NCBI GenBank assembly: GCA_021299555.1
Contig: JAJTGH010000071.1
Coordinates: 17,915-62,485 of the forward strand
Direction of reading: 5' to 3'
Length of the DNA: 44,571 nt
Origin: Comamonadaceae bacterium
GTDB lineage: Bacteria > Pseudomonadota > Gammaproteobacteria > Burkholderiales > Burkholderiaceae_C
Shown here in pieces: positions 9,107 through 17,018 of this stretch; within the stretch, counting starts at the first letter, position 1, and each line of letters begins with the position of its first letter. A program made the translations under genes and the position numbers. The notes beneath the pieces are model-generated. The model was given only the letters and a program-made list of their open reading frames with translations. It made no database searches and had not been told where the DNA came from.

Positions 9107-9568
9107 ATGGCTGATCGCACCGCCTCGGAACATGCTTTGCGCAAGGCGAGCGAGCGGCTCGATCGTTCGCGGCTCGCATTGCTCGATCAGATGCGCCAGG
9201 TGCGCGGCTTCGAGCAGGGCGACTCAGCGCAAGATGCTCGGGCTCGCATGGGCCAAGGGCCATCACATCATCCGGTCTGGCAGATGCTGATGCAGGCCTG
9301 GCAGGACCACCCAGCCTACTGGGTGCTGCAGACGGCCCGACCGCTCTTTGGCGCGTACGCCAAGAGCCACCCCTGGCAATGGGTGGCCGTGTCCGCACTG
9401 GCAGGCGTCACCCTGGTGCTGCTTCGACCCTGGCGCAGGGTATCGGCCAGCGCACTGCTGACCACCGCGGTGCGCGCCCTACCCCTGTCGCGGCTGCTGG
9501 CCTTGTGGCGAGCGCAGATTCGCACTCAAGCGTCCCGCCAAACGGGTCAGACGCCAGGGGGCGGCTAA
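9107..9568 (+). CDS. Hypothetical protein with one membrane segment
   Basis: Protein of 153 residues that I cannot assign to a named family. The N-terminal 50 residues are charged and probably helical. A segment around 75-100 (WQMLMQAWQDHPAYWVLQTA) is followed by a hydrophobic helix WQWVAVSALAGVTLVLL and a basic C-terminus. The ATG at 9107 follows the preceding stop by 4 nt, so the pair forms a small operon. Similar two- and three-gene sets of small membrane proteins (YqjD/YqjE/YqjK) suggest an envelope or ribosome-tethering role, but that is inference. Confidence 0.6.
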   Translation: MADRTASEHALRKASERLDRSRLALLDQMRQVRGFEQGDSAQDARARMGQGPSHHPVWQMLMQAWQDHPAYWVLQTARPLFGAYAKSHPWQWVAVSALAGVTLVLLRPWRRVSASALLTTAVRALPLSRLLALWRAQIRTQASRQTGQTPGGG

Positions 9569-9594
9569 GCCCCACTGCCAGAGGCGGCGGCCGA

Positions 9595-10113
9595 TCACGG
9601 GGTCACTTTGCAGCTGCCGTGACGCTGGCGAAATTTGCGCGGCAGCTCGGGGCTGGGGTCGGCAAACAGGCCCAGCCTTTGTGCGCGCGCCAATTTCTGA
9701 TCGTCAGCGTAGGGGCCAGGGTCGCGGCCCACCCGGTAAGACCAAACCAGACCCTGCTGCACCAACAGGCGCGCCACATCCTGGCCCCGCCAGTAAACGA
9801 CGGCCAGCTCGCGCCCGTAGTCATCAAACCCTCGACGCAGCAAGCTCACGGCCTGACCCTGCACCCGCTCGCGCAGGGCATCGCGGGCCGCCGGGCCACC
9901 GCTCTGGCAGATCTCGGGCGCATCGATGCCCATCAGTCGAACTGAGACCGATGGTCCCTGGCCGGCCACTTGCACATAGATCGTGTCGCCATCGAGCACA
10001 TGGGTGACCACGCCCTGCCAGAGTTCCGAGGCGCGCGCCTGGCTGCAGCCGGTCAGCCAAGGGACCAGGCAAAGACTCAGGACCGTCGCACGAAAGACGC
10101 GCAACAGCCGCAC
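9595..10113 (-). CDS. Thermonuclease-family (SNase) lipoprotein
   Basis: Exported nuclease with a staphylococcal-nuclease fold. With a GTG start at 10113 the product is 172 residues: a hydrophobic signal segment ending in the lipobox LTGC (Cys23), then LDGDTIYV (metal-binding Asp), VRLMGIDAPE (catalytic Arg and acidic residue), YGRELAVVY and the C-terminal YADDQKLARAQRLGLF that is usual for the family. No in-frame ATG exists near the signal peptide; TTG at 10104 is an alternative. It follows the DUF429 gene by 40 bp on the same strand. The lipoprotein call depends on the start chosen. Confidence 0.82.
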   Translation of the reverse strand: MRLLRVFRATVLSLCLVPWLTGCSQARASELWQGVVTHVLDGDTIYVQVAGQGPSVSVRLMGIDAPEICQSGGPAARDALRERVQGQAVSLLRRGFDDYGRELAVVYWRGQDVARLLVQQGLVWSYRVGRDPGPYADDQKLARAQRLGLFADPSPELPRKFRQRHGSCKVTP

Positions 10114-10153
10114 CCCAAAAACATGGGGTCCGGCGCACCTCGTCTGGCCCCTG

Positions 10154-11026
10154 TTAGGCACTGACGATCCAACCTTCGAGCGCATCGATGTCGGACGGCA
10201 GTCCATAGTTGGGGTGGCCGCTGTCGTGCTGGGCTTGGGCCCAGGCCGCCTGCACCAGACACAACACCGCGTCGAGCCGGTCGCCACTGGCGTCATCGAC
10301 CAGCGCATCGCGCTGTGCATGACTGAGTTTGATCCGCAAGCCCAAGCGGGTCTGACCGTTTTCCAAGGCAGTGATCAGGTCTTTGCGGGCTATCAGGCGC
10401 TCCGGGGTCTGCTTGGCCTTGGCGTCGTTTTTATAGCTGCGCCGCTCGCCCCCAGGGCCCAACAGTTCGCGTGCAAGCAAACCGGGGTAGGCCTCGAGCC
10501 CCACCCGCAAGGGCAGGTGCGCGGTCTGCGGTGCCGTGCGCAGGGCCTGCTCCCGGCTGTGCAGGCCGGGCAGTTGTACGCCGGCCTCGATCAGGGGGGG
10601 CACGCCCGCGTGCAGCATGAAGGCCACCGGCGGGTTGATCCACTTCATGGAGGGGCTTGAGCCGGCCGGGCGGTCGGCCGCGCGGTGGGCAAACTTGCCA
10701 CCTGCGGGCCGGGCCGCGCAAAAAGCAGCAAAAGTCTGCGCAATCTGCGCCCGGCCCAGGCTGGCGTAGTGGCGCATGCAATCGAGCCAGTTGAGCGGCC
10801 AGCCCAGATGCTCGATCAACTCGCGCGGCAAGCCAAACGGGAAATCAAAACCACAGATCCAGGGCTGATCGCGCTGGAGCCACTGCGCATAGGCCTGCAG
10901 GGTCTGCGCCTCGTGCAGCCCATGCAACTGCACCCTGCCCCGCTCAAGGGCGCCGGTGGCAAAAACAATCGGCTTGCGCGGGCTCGGGCTGCTGGAGAAG
11001 TCGCAGCCGGCCAGCAGGGTGCTCAC
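10154..11026 (-). CDS. DUF429-family protein (predicted RNase H-like fold)
   Basis: Protein of 290 residues matching the DUF429 pattern: an N-terminal strand LLAGCDFSSSP carrying an Asp, the GFDFPFGLPRE motif around 58-68, EAYPGLLAREL around 182, and the C-terminal SGDRLDAVLCLVQAAWA. The spaced acidic residues support an RNase H-like nuclease fold, but no biochemical function is established. The proposed start is GTG at 11026 with only a weak ribosome site. It lies between a BLUF photoreceptor gene (22 bp upstream) and a secreted nuclease gene, all leftward. Confidence 0.8.
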   Translation of the reverse strand: MSTLLAGCDFSSSPSPRKPIVFATGALERGRVQLHGLHEAQTLQAYAQWLQRDQPWICGFDFPFGLPRELIEHLGWPLNWLDCMRHYASLGRAQIAQTFAAFCAARPAGGKFAHRAADRPAGSSPSMKWINPPVAFMLHAGVPPLIEAGVQLPGLHSREQALRTAPQTAHLPLRVGLEAYPGLLARELLGPGGERRSYKNDAKAKQTPERLIARKDLITALENGQTRLGLRIKLSHAQRDALVDDASGDRLDAVLCLVQAAWAQAQHDSGHPNYGLPSDIDALEGWIVSA

Positions 11027-11048
11027 GGCCAGGTGCTTCCCAAAAAAC

Positions 11049-11474
11049 TCAGGCCCGGCCCATGATGGAGGCGGTGACCATCAATTCCTGCAGCAAGGCA
11101 AGCGCCACGCTGCCGGAGATGGCGTAGGGGTCGAGCTCGGGACGCTCGCAATATTTGAGCACGATGGAGGCATTGAGCTTGGCCAGGTTGACGTGACCCA
11201 TGGTCCAGCCGCCAAAACTGCGTTCGCTGATTTCCTCGTAACTGAGCAGCACCACATCCTTGTGGCGAGGATCGCGCAGGATGTGCCCATACAGCTCATT
11301 GATCGGCGCACGGCCACCCTCTAGGGCTTGCAAAAACACGCCGCCACCGTGACACAAAATACCCGTGATGCCGCAGGCCGGATTGTGGCTGCGCGACTGC
11401 GCCAAGATGGCATCAGTGGCCTCCCCCGATTGCGGATCGGCAGCGCGGCTGGCATAAATCAAACGAACCAACAT
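11049..11474 (-). CDS. Stand-alone BLUF-domain blue-light photoreceptor
   Basis: Short protein of 141 residues consisting of a BLUF (FAD-binding) domain plus a C-terminal cap of about 45 residues. The diagnostic residues are present: Tyr7 (LIYASR), Asn31 (SHNPACGITG), Gln49 (FLQALEG), and the Trp90/Met92 pair (GGWTMG). Blue light rearranges the Tyr-Gln-flavin hydrogen bonds in this family; short BLUF proteins signal to partner proteins because they lack their own output domain. Upstream is folE (80 bp gap), downstream the DUF429 gene. No EAL, cyclase or MerR partner is encoded nearby, so its output is unknown. Confidence 0.92.
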   Translation of the reverse strand: MLVRLIYASRAADPQSGEATDAILAQSRSHNPACGITGILCHGGGVFLQALEGGRAPINELYGHILRDPRHKDVVLLSYEEISERSFGGWTMGHVNLAKLNASIVLKYCERPELDPYAISGSVALALLQELMVTASIMGRA

Positions 11475-11554
11475 GTGAATTTGCCCTGGATGTTGTCAAA
11501 CCATCGCCCGACCGACAACGCCGCATCCGAGCGACGTCGGCCGCGGCCTGTGCA

Positions 11555-12283
11555 TTAGTCGGATGTTTTCTTTGGAATCAAGGAAAGGAACTCGCGGCGC
11601 AGATTCGGATCTTTGAGAAAGACGCCACGCATGACGGAGTTGATCATCTTGCTGTCGAGGTCTTTGACGCCGCGCCAGCCCATGCAAAAGTGGGTCGCCT
11701 CCATGACGATGGCCAGACCATCAGGCTGCGTCTTTTCCTGAATCAGATCGGCCAGCTGAACCACCGCCTCTTCCTGAATCTGGGGCCGGCCCATCACCCA
11801 CTCGGCCAGGCGCGCGTATTTGGACAGGCCAATCACGTTGGTGCGCTCATTGGGCATGACCCCGATCCACACCTGCCCGATGACCGGACAAAAATGGTGC
11901 GAACATGCGCTGCGCACCCTGATTGGCCCAACTATCATCAGCTCGTTAAGGTGCTCGGCGTTGGGAAATTCGGTGATCGTCGGCGCCTTGACGTAGCGGC
12001 CTTTGAACACCTCCTGGATGTACATCTTGGCCACCCGACGCGCCGTGTCCTGCGTGTTGTGGTCGTTCTCGGTGTCGATCACCAGGCTCTCAAGCACACC
12101 CTGCATCTTGCCCGCGACCTCGTTGAGCAATTCCTCAAACTCGCCGGGCTCGATGAAGTCGGCGATGTTGTCATTGGCATTGAAGCGCCGACGCGCCGCA
12201 ACAATGCGCTCGCGGATCTTCACCGACAAAGGCACGCCTTGGTCGGTGGCGGTCACGGCGCTTGCGCTGGGATCTGATTTCAT
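11555..12283 (-). CDS. folE: GTP cyclohydrolase I
   Basis: Converts GTP to 7,8-dihydroneopterin triphosphate, the first step of tetrahydrofolate synthesis and other pterin-dependent routes. With the ATG at 12283 it has 242 residues. Zinc ligands Cys127 and His130 (SACSHHFCP) and Cys200 (THFCMGWRG) are all present, and the GLSKYARLAEW block is intact. Upstream in-frame starts at 12289 (ATG) and 12304 (TTG) exist; none has a clear ribosome site. The nudB product encoded 4.2 kb away would act on dihydroneopterin triphosphate, the product of this enzyme. Confidence 0.96.
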   Translation of the reverse strand: MKSDPSASAVTATDQGVPLSVKIRERIVAARRRFNANDNIADFIEPGEFEELLNEVAGKMQGVLESLVIDTENDHNTQDTARRVAKMYIQEVFKGRYVKAPTITEFPNAEHLNELMIVGPIRVRSACSHHFCPVIGQVWIGVMPNERTNVIGLSKYARLAEWVMGRPQIQEEAVVQLADLIQEKTQPDGLAIVMEATHFCMGWRGVKDLDSKMINSVMRGVFLKDPNLRREFLSLIPKKTSD

Positions 12284-12470
12284 AAGCATCAGCAATGTTA
12301 ACAAGCTTTGGTGGCGCTCAAACTTGAAGCCGGGAGAAGCCCAAATCGCTCGAACTTTAGATCACATGCGGCCCGGAGGGCTGTCTTAGGGCCGTCTTCG
12401 GGGCTTCTTGGGACGGTCAGGGTCCGCATGCGCCTTGCAGCATGGCCCGCCGCCCGAGACGAAGAGACAA

Positions 12471-14192
12471 CTACAAGCCTTTCTGCGCTGGCAGCAGAGC
12501 CTGCAGGTCGGCCAGGGTCGACGCTTCATGCAGGGGCTTGTCGGTGCGCAGTCGGCTGATGCGGGGAAAGCGCAAGGCCACACCGCTTTTGTGCCGCTTG
12601 CTCAGAGCAATGCCCTCAAACGCGAGTTCGAACACCAGGGTCGGACGCACACTGCGCACCGGGCCAAATTTATCGAGCAAGGTGCGCTTGATCTGCGCAT
12701 CGACCAGGCGCATCTCCTGATCGCTCAGGCCGCTGTAGGCTTTGGTGAAAGCCACCAGTTGCAGGGGTTGCTCGGCCAGAGGCAAGTCCGGGATGGATGG
12801 CAAAGGCTCCCGGCGAGCAATGGCGTCGATCACGGCTTGTGCTTGAGCGGCGTTTTCCACAGGCCGATTCCACACGGCAAATGTGTAGTCGCTGTAAAGC
12901 GAGGCACGCCGGCCATGTCCGGCCTGGGCATAGATCAGCACACCATCAACTACCATGGGGTCGCGCTTGAATTTGAGCCAAAGGCCCTCGCTTTTGGTGC
13001 GACCGCTGCCGTAGCCCGAGTCCAGCCGCTTGAGCATCAGGCCCTCGACGCTGCGTGCGTCGCGGCGCAGTTGCTCGACCGCCGCCCAATCGGCAGGGTG
13101 CAGGGCGGGCGATAAGGGCATTGCTTGGCCATGCAGCAATTGCTCCAGGCGCTCGCGCCTTTGGGCCTGGGGCAAGGCACGGATGTCCTGACCGCCTTGT
13201 TCAAGAAGATCGTAGGCCACAAAGGTCGCAGGAACACGCGCCAACAGACTGGCCGGCAGACGCTTGCGACCCAGGCGCTGCTGCAGCACAGCAAACGGTG
13301 CGGCAGCGCCCGCCTGCCAGGCCAGGAGCTCGCCGTCGAGCACCGTGCCCTCGGGCAGGTCGGCGGCCAAAGGCAAAACGTCCGCAAAAGACTCGGTGAT
13401 CAGTTCCTGCCCGCGCGACCATAAAAAAACGCCTGCAGCGCGCTTGACCAGTTGAGCGCGGATGCCGTCGTACTTCCATTCGATCAGCCATTGGGCCGGC
13501 TCGCCCAGGCTTTCCAGCGGCTCGTCGGCAGCCAGCGGATGAGCCAGAAAAAAGGGATAGGGCCGCCCATCTTGACGGCCTGCCTGCGCACCGCTGGCCT
13601 GCGGTGCAATCAAGGCCAGGTAGGACTGCGCCGTGGGCACAGCACGGCTGTCGGTATAGCCCATCATGCGTTCGGCCACGCAAGCGGGCTCCAGGCCCGC
13701 GTGAACCGCCAAGGCCCGCTGCACCAGCAGCCGGCTCACTCCCACCCGAAATCCACCACCAGCGAGTTTGACCCAAAGCAGGCGCCCCAGGCCATCGAGT
13801 TGCAGCCACTGCGCGCGCACGCGCGCACGCACCTGCGGCTCAGCCAAGCCGCGCAGAGGCAGCAGGCGCCCTTGCACCCATTGCGCCAAGCTCGCATCGT
13901 CTTGGCCGCAGGGCGCTACGGGCAGTACGTGCGCAATCGTTTCGGCCAAATCCCCGACCGCCTGGTAGCTGGCTTCAAACAGCCACTCTGGCAGATCGGC
14001 CATCTCGCAGGCCAGCGCCCTGAGCAGCGCCGGGCGCACCAGCTGCCTGGGCTTGCCGCCGGCCAAGAAATAAACCGCCCAAGCCGCGTCGGCCGCACTG
14101 GCCTGCGCCAAGTAGCCCTGCAAGGCGGCGATCTTGGCCGCCGTCGAGGTGCTGGCATCGAGCTCGCTATAGAGGGCTGCAAATTGCTTCAT
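12471..14192 (-). CDS. ATP-dependent DNA ligase (LigB/LigC-like, repair type)
   Basis: Monomeric ATP-dependent DNA ligase of 573 residues. An N-terminal DNA-binding helical domain (1-200) precedes the adenylation domain with the nucleotidyl-lysine Lys240 in EWKYDGIRAQ, then VLDGELLAW, EGLMLKR and WLKFKRD (motifs III-V), and a C-terminal OB-fold domain. The ATG at 14192 overlaps the stop of the upstream exonuclease gene (TGATG), implying translational coupling. In many proteobacteria this ligase is paired with an MBL-fold exonuclease and an Lhr helicase; here only the exonuclease partner is adjacent, and it is broken. It supplements rather than replaces NAD-dependent LigA. Confidence 0.93.
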   Translation of the reverse strand: MKQFAALYSELDASTSTAAKIAALQGYLAQASAADAAWAVYFLAGGKPRQLVRPALLRALACEMADLPEWLFEASYQAVGDLAETIAHVLPVAPCGQDDASLAQWVQGRLLPLRGLAEPQVRARVRAQWLQLDGLGRLLWVKLAGGGFRVGVSRLLVQRALAVHAGLEPACVAERMMGYTDSRAVPTAQSYLALIAPQASGAQAGRQDGRPYPFFLAHPLAADEPLESLGEPAQWLIEWKYDGIRAQLVKRAAGVFLWSRGQELITESFADVLPLAADLPEGTVLDGELLAWQAGAAAPFAVLQQRLGRKRLPASLLARVPATFVAYDLLEQGGQDIRALPQAQRRERLEQLLHGQAMPLSPALHPADWAAVEQLRRDARSVEGLMLKRLDSGYGSGRTKSEGLWLKFKRDPMVVDGVLIYAQAGHGRRASLYSDYTFAVWNRPVENAAQAQAVIDAIARREPLPSIPDLPLAEQPLQLVAFTKAYSGLSDQEMRLVDAQIKRTLLDKFGPVRSVRPTLVFELAFEGIALSKRHKSGVALRFPRISRLRTDKPLHEASTLADLQALLPAQKGL

Positions 14193-15186
14193 CACGCCTG
14201 CTGAGCCAGCTCGGCCTCATCGACCGGCTCGCCACCGTATTGCGTTTCAAAGGCTTGGGCCTGCAGGCCACGCTCCTGGAGGTGGCGCACCATCACCTCC
14301 ACACTGCCGTGGGTGACGATCACGCGCTGCGCGCCGGTGGCCGCAATGGCCGCGTGAAGGCCGGGCCAGTCTGCGTGATCGCTCAGGGCAAAGCCACGGT
14401 CATAGGCGGCACGCCGGCGCGCGCCGCGCAACTGCATCCAGCCGCTGGCAAAGGCGGTGGATGCATCGCCGAGTCGGCGCAGCCAAGACGGCGTCAAGGC
14501 GTTGGGCGGACACAGCAGCAAGGCGCCTGAAAGGCCGTCGCGCGCAGCAGCGGCCACACCAGACCAGGCCGACCAGGGCTCGGTGGCTGGCAGCTGCACG
14601 CCCGCATCGCGATACACCTGATTGATCGCGTCCACGGCCGGGTGAACAAGAATGGGGGCAATGCGCTCATCGAGCCCGCTGAGCAATTGGCTGCCCACCA
14701 GGCGTTCATGTCGGCAAACAGCGCCTCGTCGCTGCGCCAGCGGTAGATCGGCAGGCCGAAGGTCGACTCGGTGATGAACACATCGCAGCGCACCGGCTCA
14801 AACGCAGTGCAGGTACGGTCTGCAGCGACCTTGTAGTCACCGCTGGCCACCCAAATTCGGCCCGCGTGCTCCAGCCGCACCTGCGCCGAGCCCAGCACAT
14901 GGCCGGCCGGATGAAGAGAGAGCCTCACGCCATGGTGCACGATGGCCTGACCGTAGGCCAGGCATTGCAGTGACACCTGGCCCAGCCGCGCCCGCAACAG
15001 CCCCTCGCAGTCCTGGGCGGCCAGGTAGTGCCCGTGGCCTCGCCGAGCGTGGTCGGCGTGGGCGTGGGTGATCACGGCGCGATCCACGGGCCGCCAGGGA
15101 TCGATGTAAAAGTTGCCCGGCGGGCAATAGAGGCCTTCGGGCCGCTGCACGATGAGATCATCAGGATGAAACATCGCCGCGCCCAT
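14192..15186 (-). pseudogene. MBL-fold DNA/RNA exonuclease (ligase-associated), internal out-of-frame deletion
   Basis: Metallo-beta-lactamase/beta-CASP-type exonuclease that accompanies ATP-dependent ligases. The N-terminal half has the metal site THAHADHARRG, HPAGHVLGSAQ, the SGDYK loop and TESTFGLPIY. At NAWWA (about 14700) the frame breaks; homology resumes in another frame as QLLSGLDERIAPILVHPAVDAIN and runs to GGEPVDEAELAQQA. The normally intervening stretch of about 20 residues, with the ALGKAQR-type segment, is absent. Start to stop is 995 nt, not a multiple of three. The ATG follows the clsB stop directly (TGAATG) and the last codons overlap the ligase start, so the operon layout is otherwise intact. 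Confidence 0.87.
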
Positions 15187-16473
15187 TCAATACCGATGGC
15201 CGGTTAGAAACAAGGCCATGCGCACGAGGGCGTAGGCCAGCTTGTTGAGCAGGCGTTCGCGCCAGGGTCGGCGGCTGTAGTCTTGCAGGTTCACCGCCCG
15301 CCCATGGCCGTCGATGGCCTGCACCAGACGCTCGCGCAGTTGACCCGCAAAGGCCTCATCCTCAATGACGACATTGGCCTCCCGGGCCAGCAGCAGGCTC
15401 AAGGGATCCAGATTGGAAGAACCCACCGTGCTCCAGCGTCCGTCCATGACCGCCACCTTGGCATGCAGGAAACTGGTTTCGTACTCGTGAACTTCTACGC
15501 CGGCCTGGAGCAAATCGAGATAAACCGAACGCGCCGCGTGGTATTGCATGAAGTATTCGTAGCGCCCCTGCAGCAGCAATCGAACCCGCACACCCCGGCG
15601 GGCCGCCTGAATCAAGGCCCGGCGCAAACGGCCGCCAGGCAGAAAATAGGCGTTGGAGATCAGCACCTCATGGTGGGCCCTGCCTATGGCCTTGCGGTAG
15701 GCCCGCTCAATGCTATTGCGAAAACGCAGGTTGTCACGCAGCAGCAGATAAGCGCGCGCCGCACTGCGGCCGGACCGCCGCCATGCACTGAGGGCCTGCC
15801 GATTTGCCGAGCCCTCGCGCCAGGTTTCCCAGGCCTGACCGAGTTGTCGCTGTCGCACGCTGTCGCCCACCTGCACCCGGGTCCAAAGCATGGTCATGGC
15901 TTGTGCGGCCTGCTGGGCCACCAGTCCCTGGACACGGACCGTGAAATCGAAGCGCGGTGCGCTCAGGGGGCCGTAGTTGGGATCGTACAGGTCGTCGAGC
16001 ACATTGACGCCGCCGCAAAAAACGATCTGCCCGTCGATGGCGCACAGTTTTCGGTGCAAGCGCCGCCAGTAAGAGGGGGCGAACAAAAGTCGTGGATAGG
16101 GCCACAGCCGGCCCAGCGGCGCAAACACCTGCCACTGCACGCCAGCTTGCTCGAGTTCGAGCCGCCAGGGCTCAGCCAGGAGGCCGGTCCCCAGACCATC
16201 GACCAGCACCTGCACAGCCACGCCACGCCGAGCGGCGCGCATGAGTGCTTGCGCCACCTCGACACCCGAGCCATGCAGGTCAAAGATGTAGGTCTCGAGC
16301 TGAACCGTTTTGCCAGCGGCATCGATGTCGGCGATCAGCGCCGGAAAAAATGCCTGCGCACCCTGCAACAAGGCAAAGGCCGGCGCGGAGTCGGTCAGCG
16401 GATCAGGTGGGGCGGTGGCGGGCACGGCAAGCTTGTTCGGCGATGGCCAGTTGGGCTGTCGGAATTTGGTCAA
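15187..16473 (-). CDS. clsB: Cardiolipin synthase B-type phospholipase D family protein
   Basis: Phospholipase D superfamily enzyme with two HKD motifs: His140, Lys142 and Asp147 (HRKLCAIDG) and His337, Lys339 and Asp344 (HAKVAVMDG). It has no N-terminal membrane helices, so it is of the ClsB type that makes cardiolipin from phosphatidylglycerol and a second lipid donor. Length is 428 residues with a TTG start at 16473. No ATG exists near the N-terminus; a GTG at 16425 is the alternative, so the start is uncertain. It lies 45 bp downstream of nudB and directly abuts the exonuclease gene. Confidence 0.87.
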   Translation of the reverse strand: MTKFRQPNWPSPNKLAVPATAPPDPLTDSAPAFALLQGAQAFFPALIADIDAAGKTVQLETYIFDLHGSGVEVAQALMRAARRGVAVQVLVDGLGTGLLAEPWRLELEQAGVQWQVFAPLGRLWPYPRLLFAPSYWRRLHRKLCAIDGQIVFCGGVNVLDDLYDPNYGPLSAPRFDFTVRVQGLVAQQAAQAMTMLWTRVQVGDSVRQRQLGQAWETWREGSANRQALSAWRRSGRSAARAYLLLRDNLRFRNSIERAYRKAIGRAHHEVLISNAYFLPGGRLRRALIQAARRGVRVRLLLQGRYEYFMQYHAARSVYLDLLQAGVEVHEYETSFLHAKVAVMDGRWSTVGSSNLDPLSLLLAREANVVIEDEAFAGQLRERLVQAIDGHGRAVNLQDYSRRPWRERLLNKLAYALVRMALFLTGHRY

Positions 16474-16518
16474 TTCCGATTGTGCCCATCGAACGCACCC
16501 GTTGCAGCATCCGAAGGC

Positions 16519-16974
16519 TCAAACACTGCGGATGTCGTAGAAGCGGGACAGCAGCAAGATCGCCTCGGCATTGGACGGCGAGAAGCAGGCGTCGGCTGCC
16601 TCTCGCCAGTCCAGCCATTGCCAGGCCCGATGCTCGGCCGCGCTGAGAACCACAGGCGTTCCCTGCGGCACGCACAGGCTAAAAACGTGCTCGGTGTTGT
16701 GGGTCACCCCAGGCGCATAACGGTGTCGCCATACGGGGTAGATTTCATAAACGTTGCTCAACTGCCAATCGAGCAGGTCCTGCGGCGCGGCCATGATGCC
16801 GGTTTCTTCGCGCACCTCGCGCAGCGCGGTCTGGCGCAGGTGCGCATCGGCTTCGTCCTGAGAACCAGTGACGCTTTGCCAAAACCCAGGCTGATCGGCC
16901 CGCTCGATCAGCAACACACACCCCTCGGGCGTGTGGATGACCACAAGAACAGAAATCGGCCGCTTGTAAGGCAT
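16519..16974 (-). CDS. nudB: Dihydroneopterin triphosphate diphosphatase (Nudix)
   Basis: Nudix hydrolase of 151 residues. The Nudix box begins at GSQDEAD and ends in LREVREETGI. The start MPYKRPISVLVVIHTP and the position 44 bp downstream of aspS match NudB/NtpA in other proteobacteria, where the enzyme removes pyrophosphate from dihydroneopterin triphosphate in folate synthesis. I chose the ATG at 16974, which has AGG about 7 nt upstream; the longer open frame overlaps the aspS 3' end and lacks homology. Confidence 0.88.
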   Translation of the reverse strand: MPYKRPISVLVVIHTPEGCVLLIERADQPGFWQSVTGSQDEADAHLRQTALREVREETGIMAAPQDLLDWQLSNVYEIYPVWRHRYAPGVTHNTEHVFSLCVPQGTPVVLSAAEHRAWQWLDWREAADACFSPSNAEAILLLSRFYDIRSV

Positions 16975-17018
16975 GATCAGCCTGGCCGGCAGGCCCTCGA
17001 CGGGGCCGCCGCCGACAA

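Noticed and set aside
8698-9568. Prophage remnant suggested by a holin-like protein
   Set aside because: Two-helix YqjE-like proteins are often labelled holin, but no other phage gene, integrase or attachment site is present.
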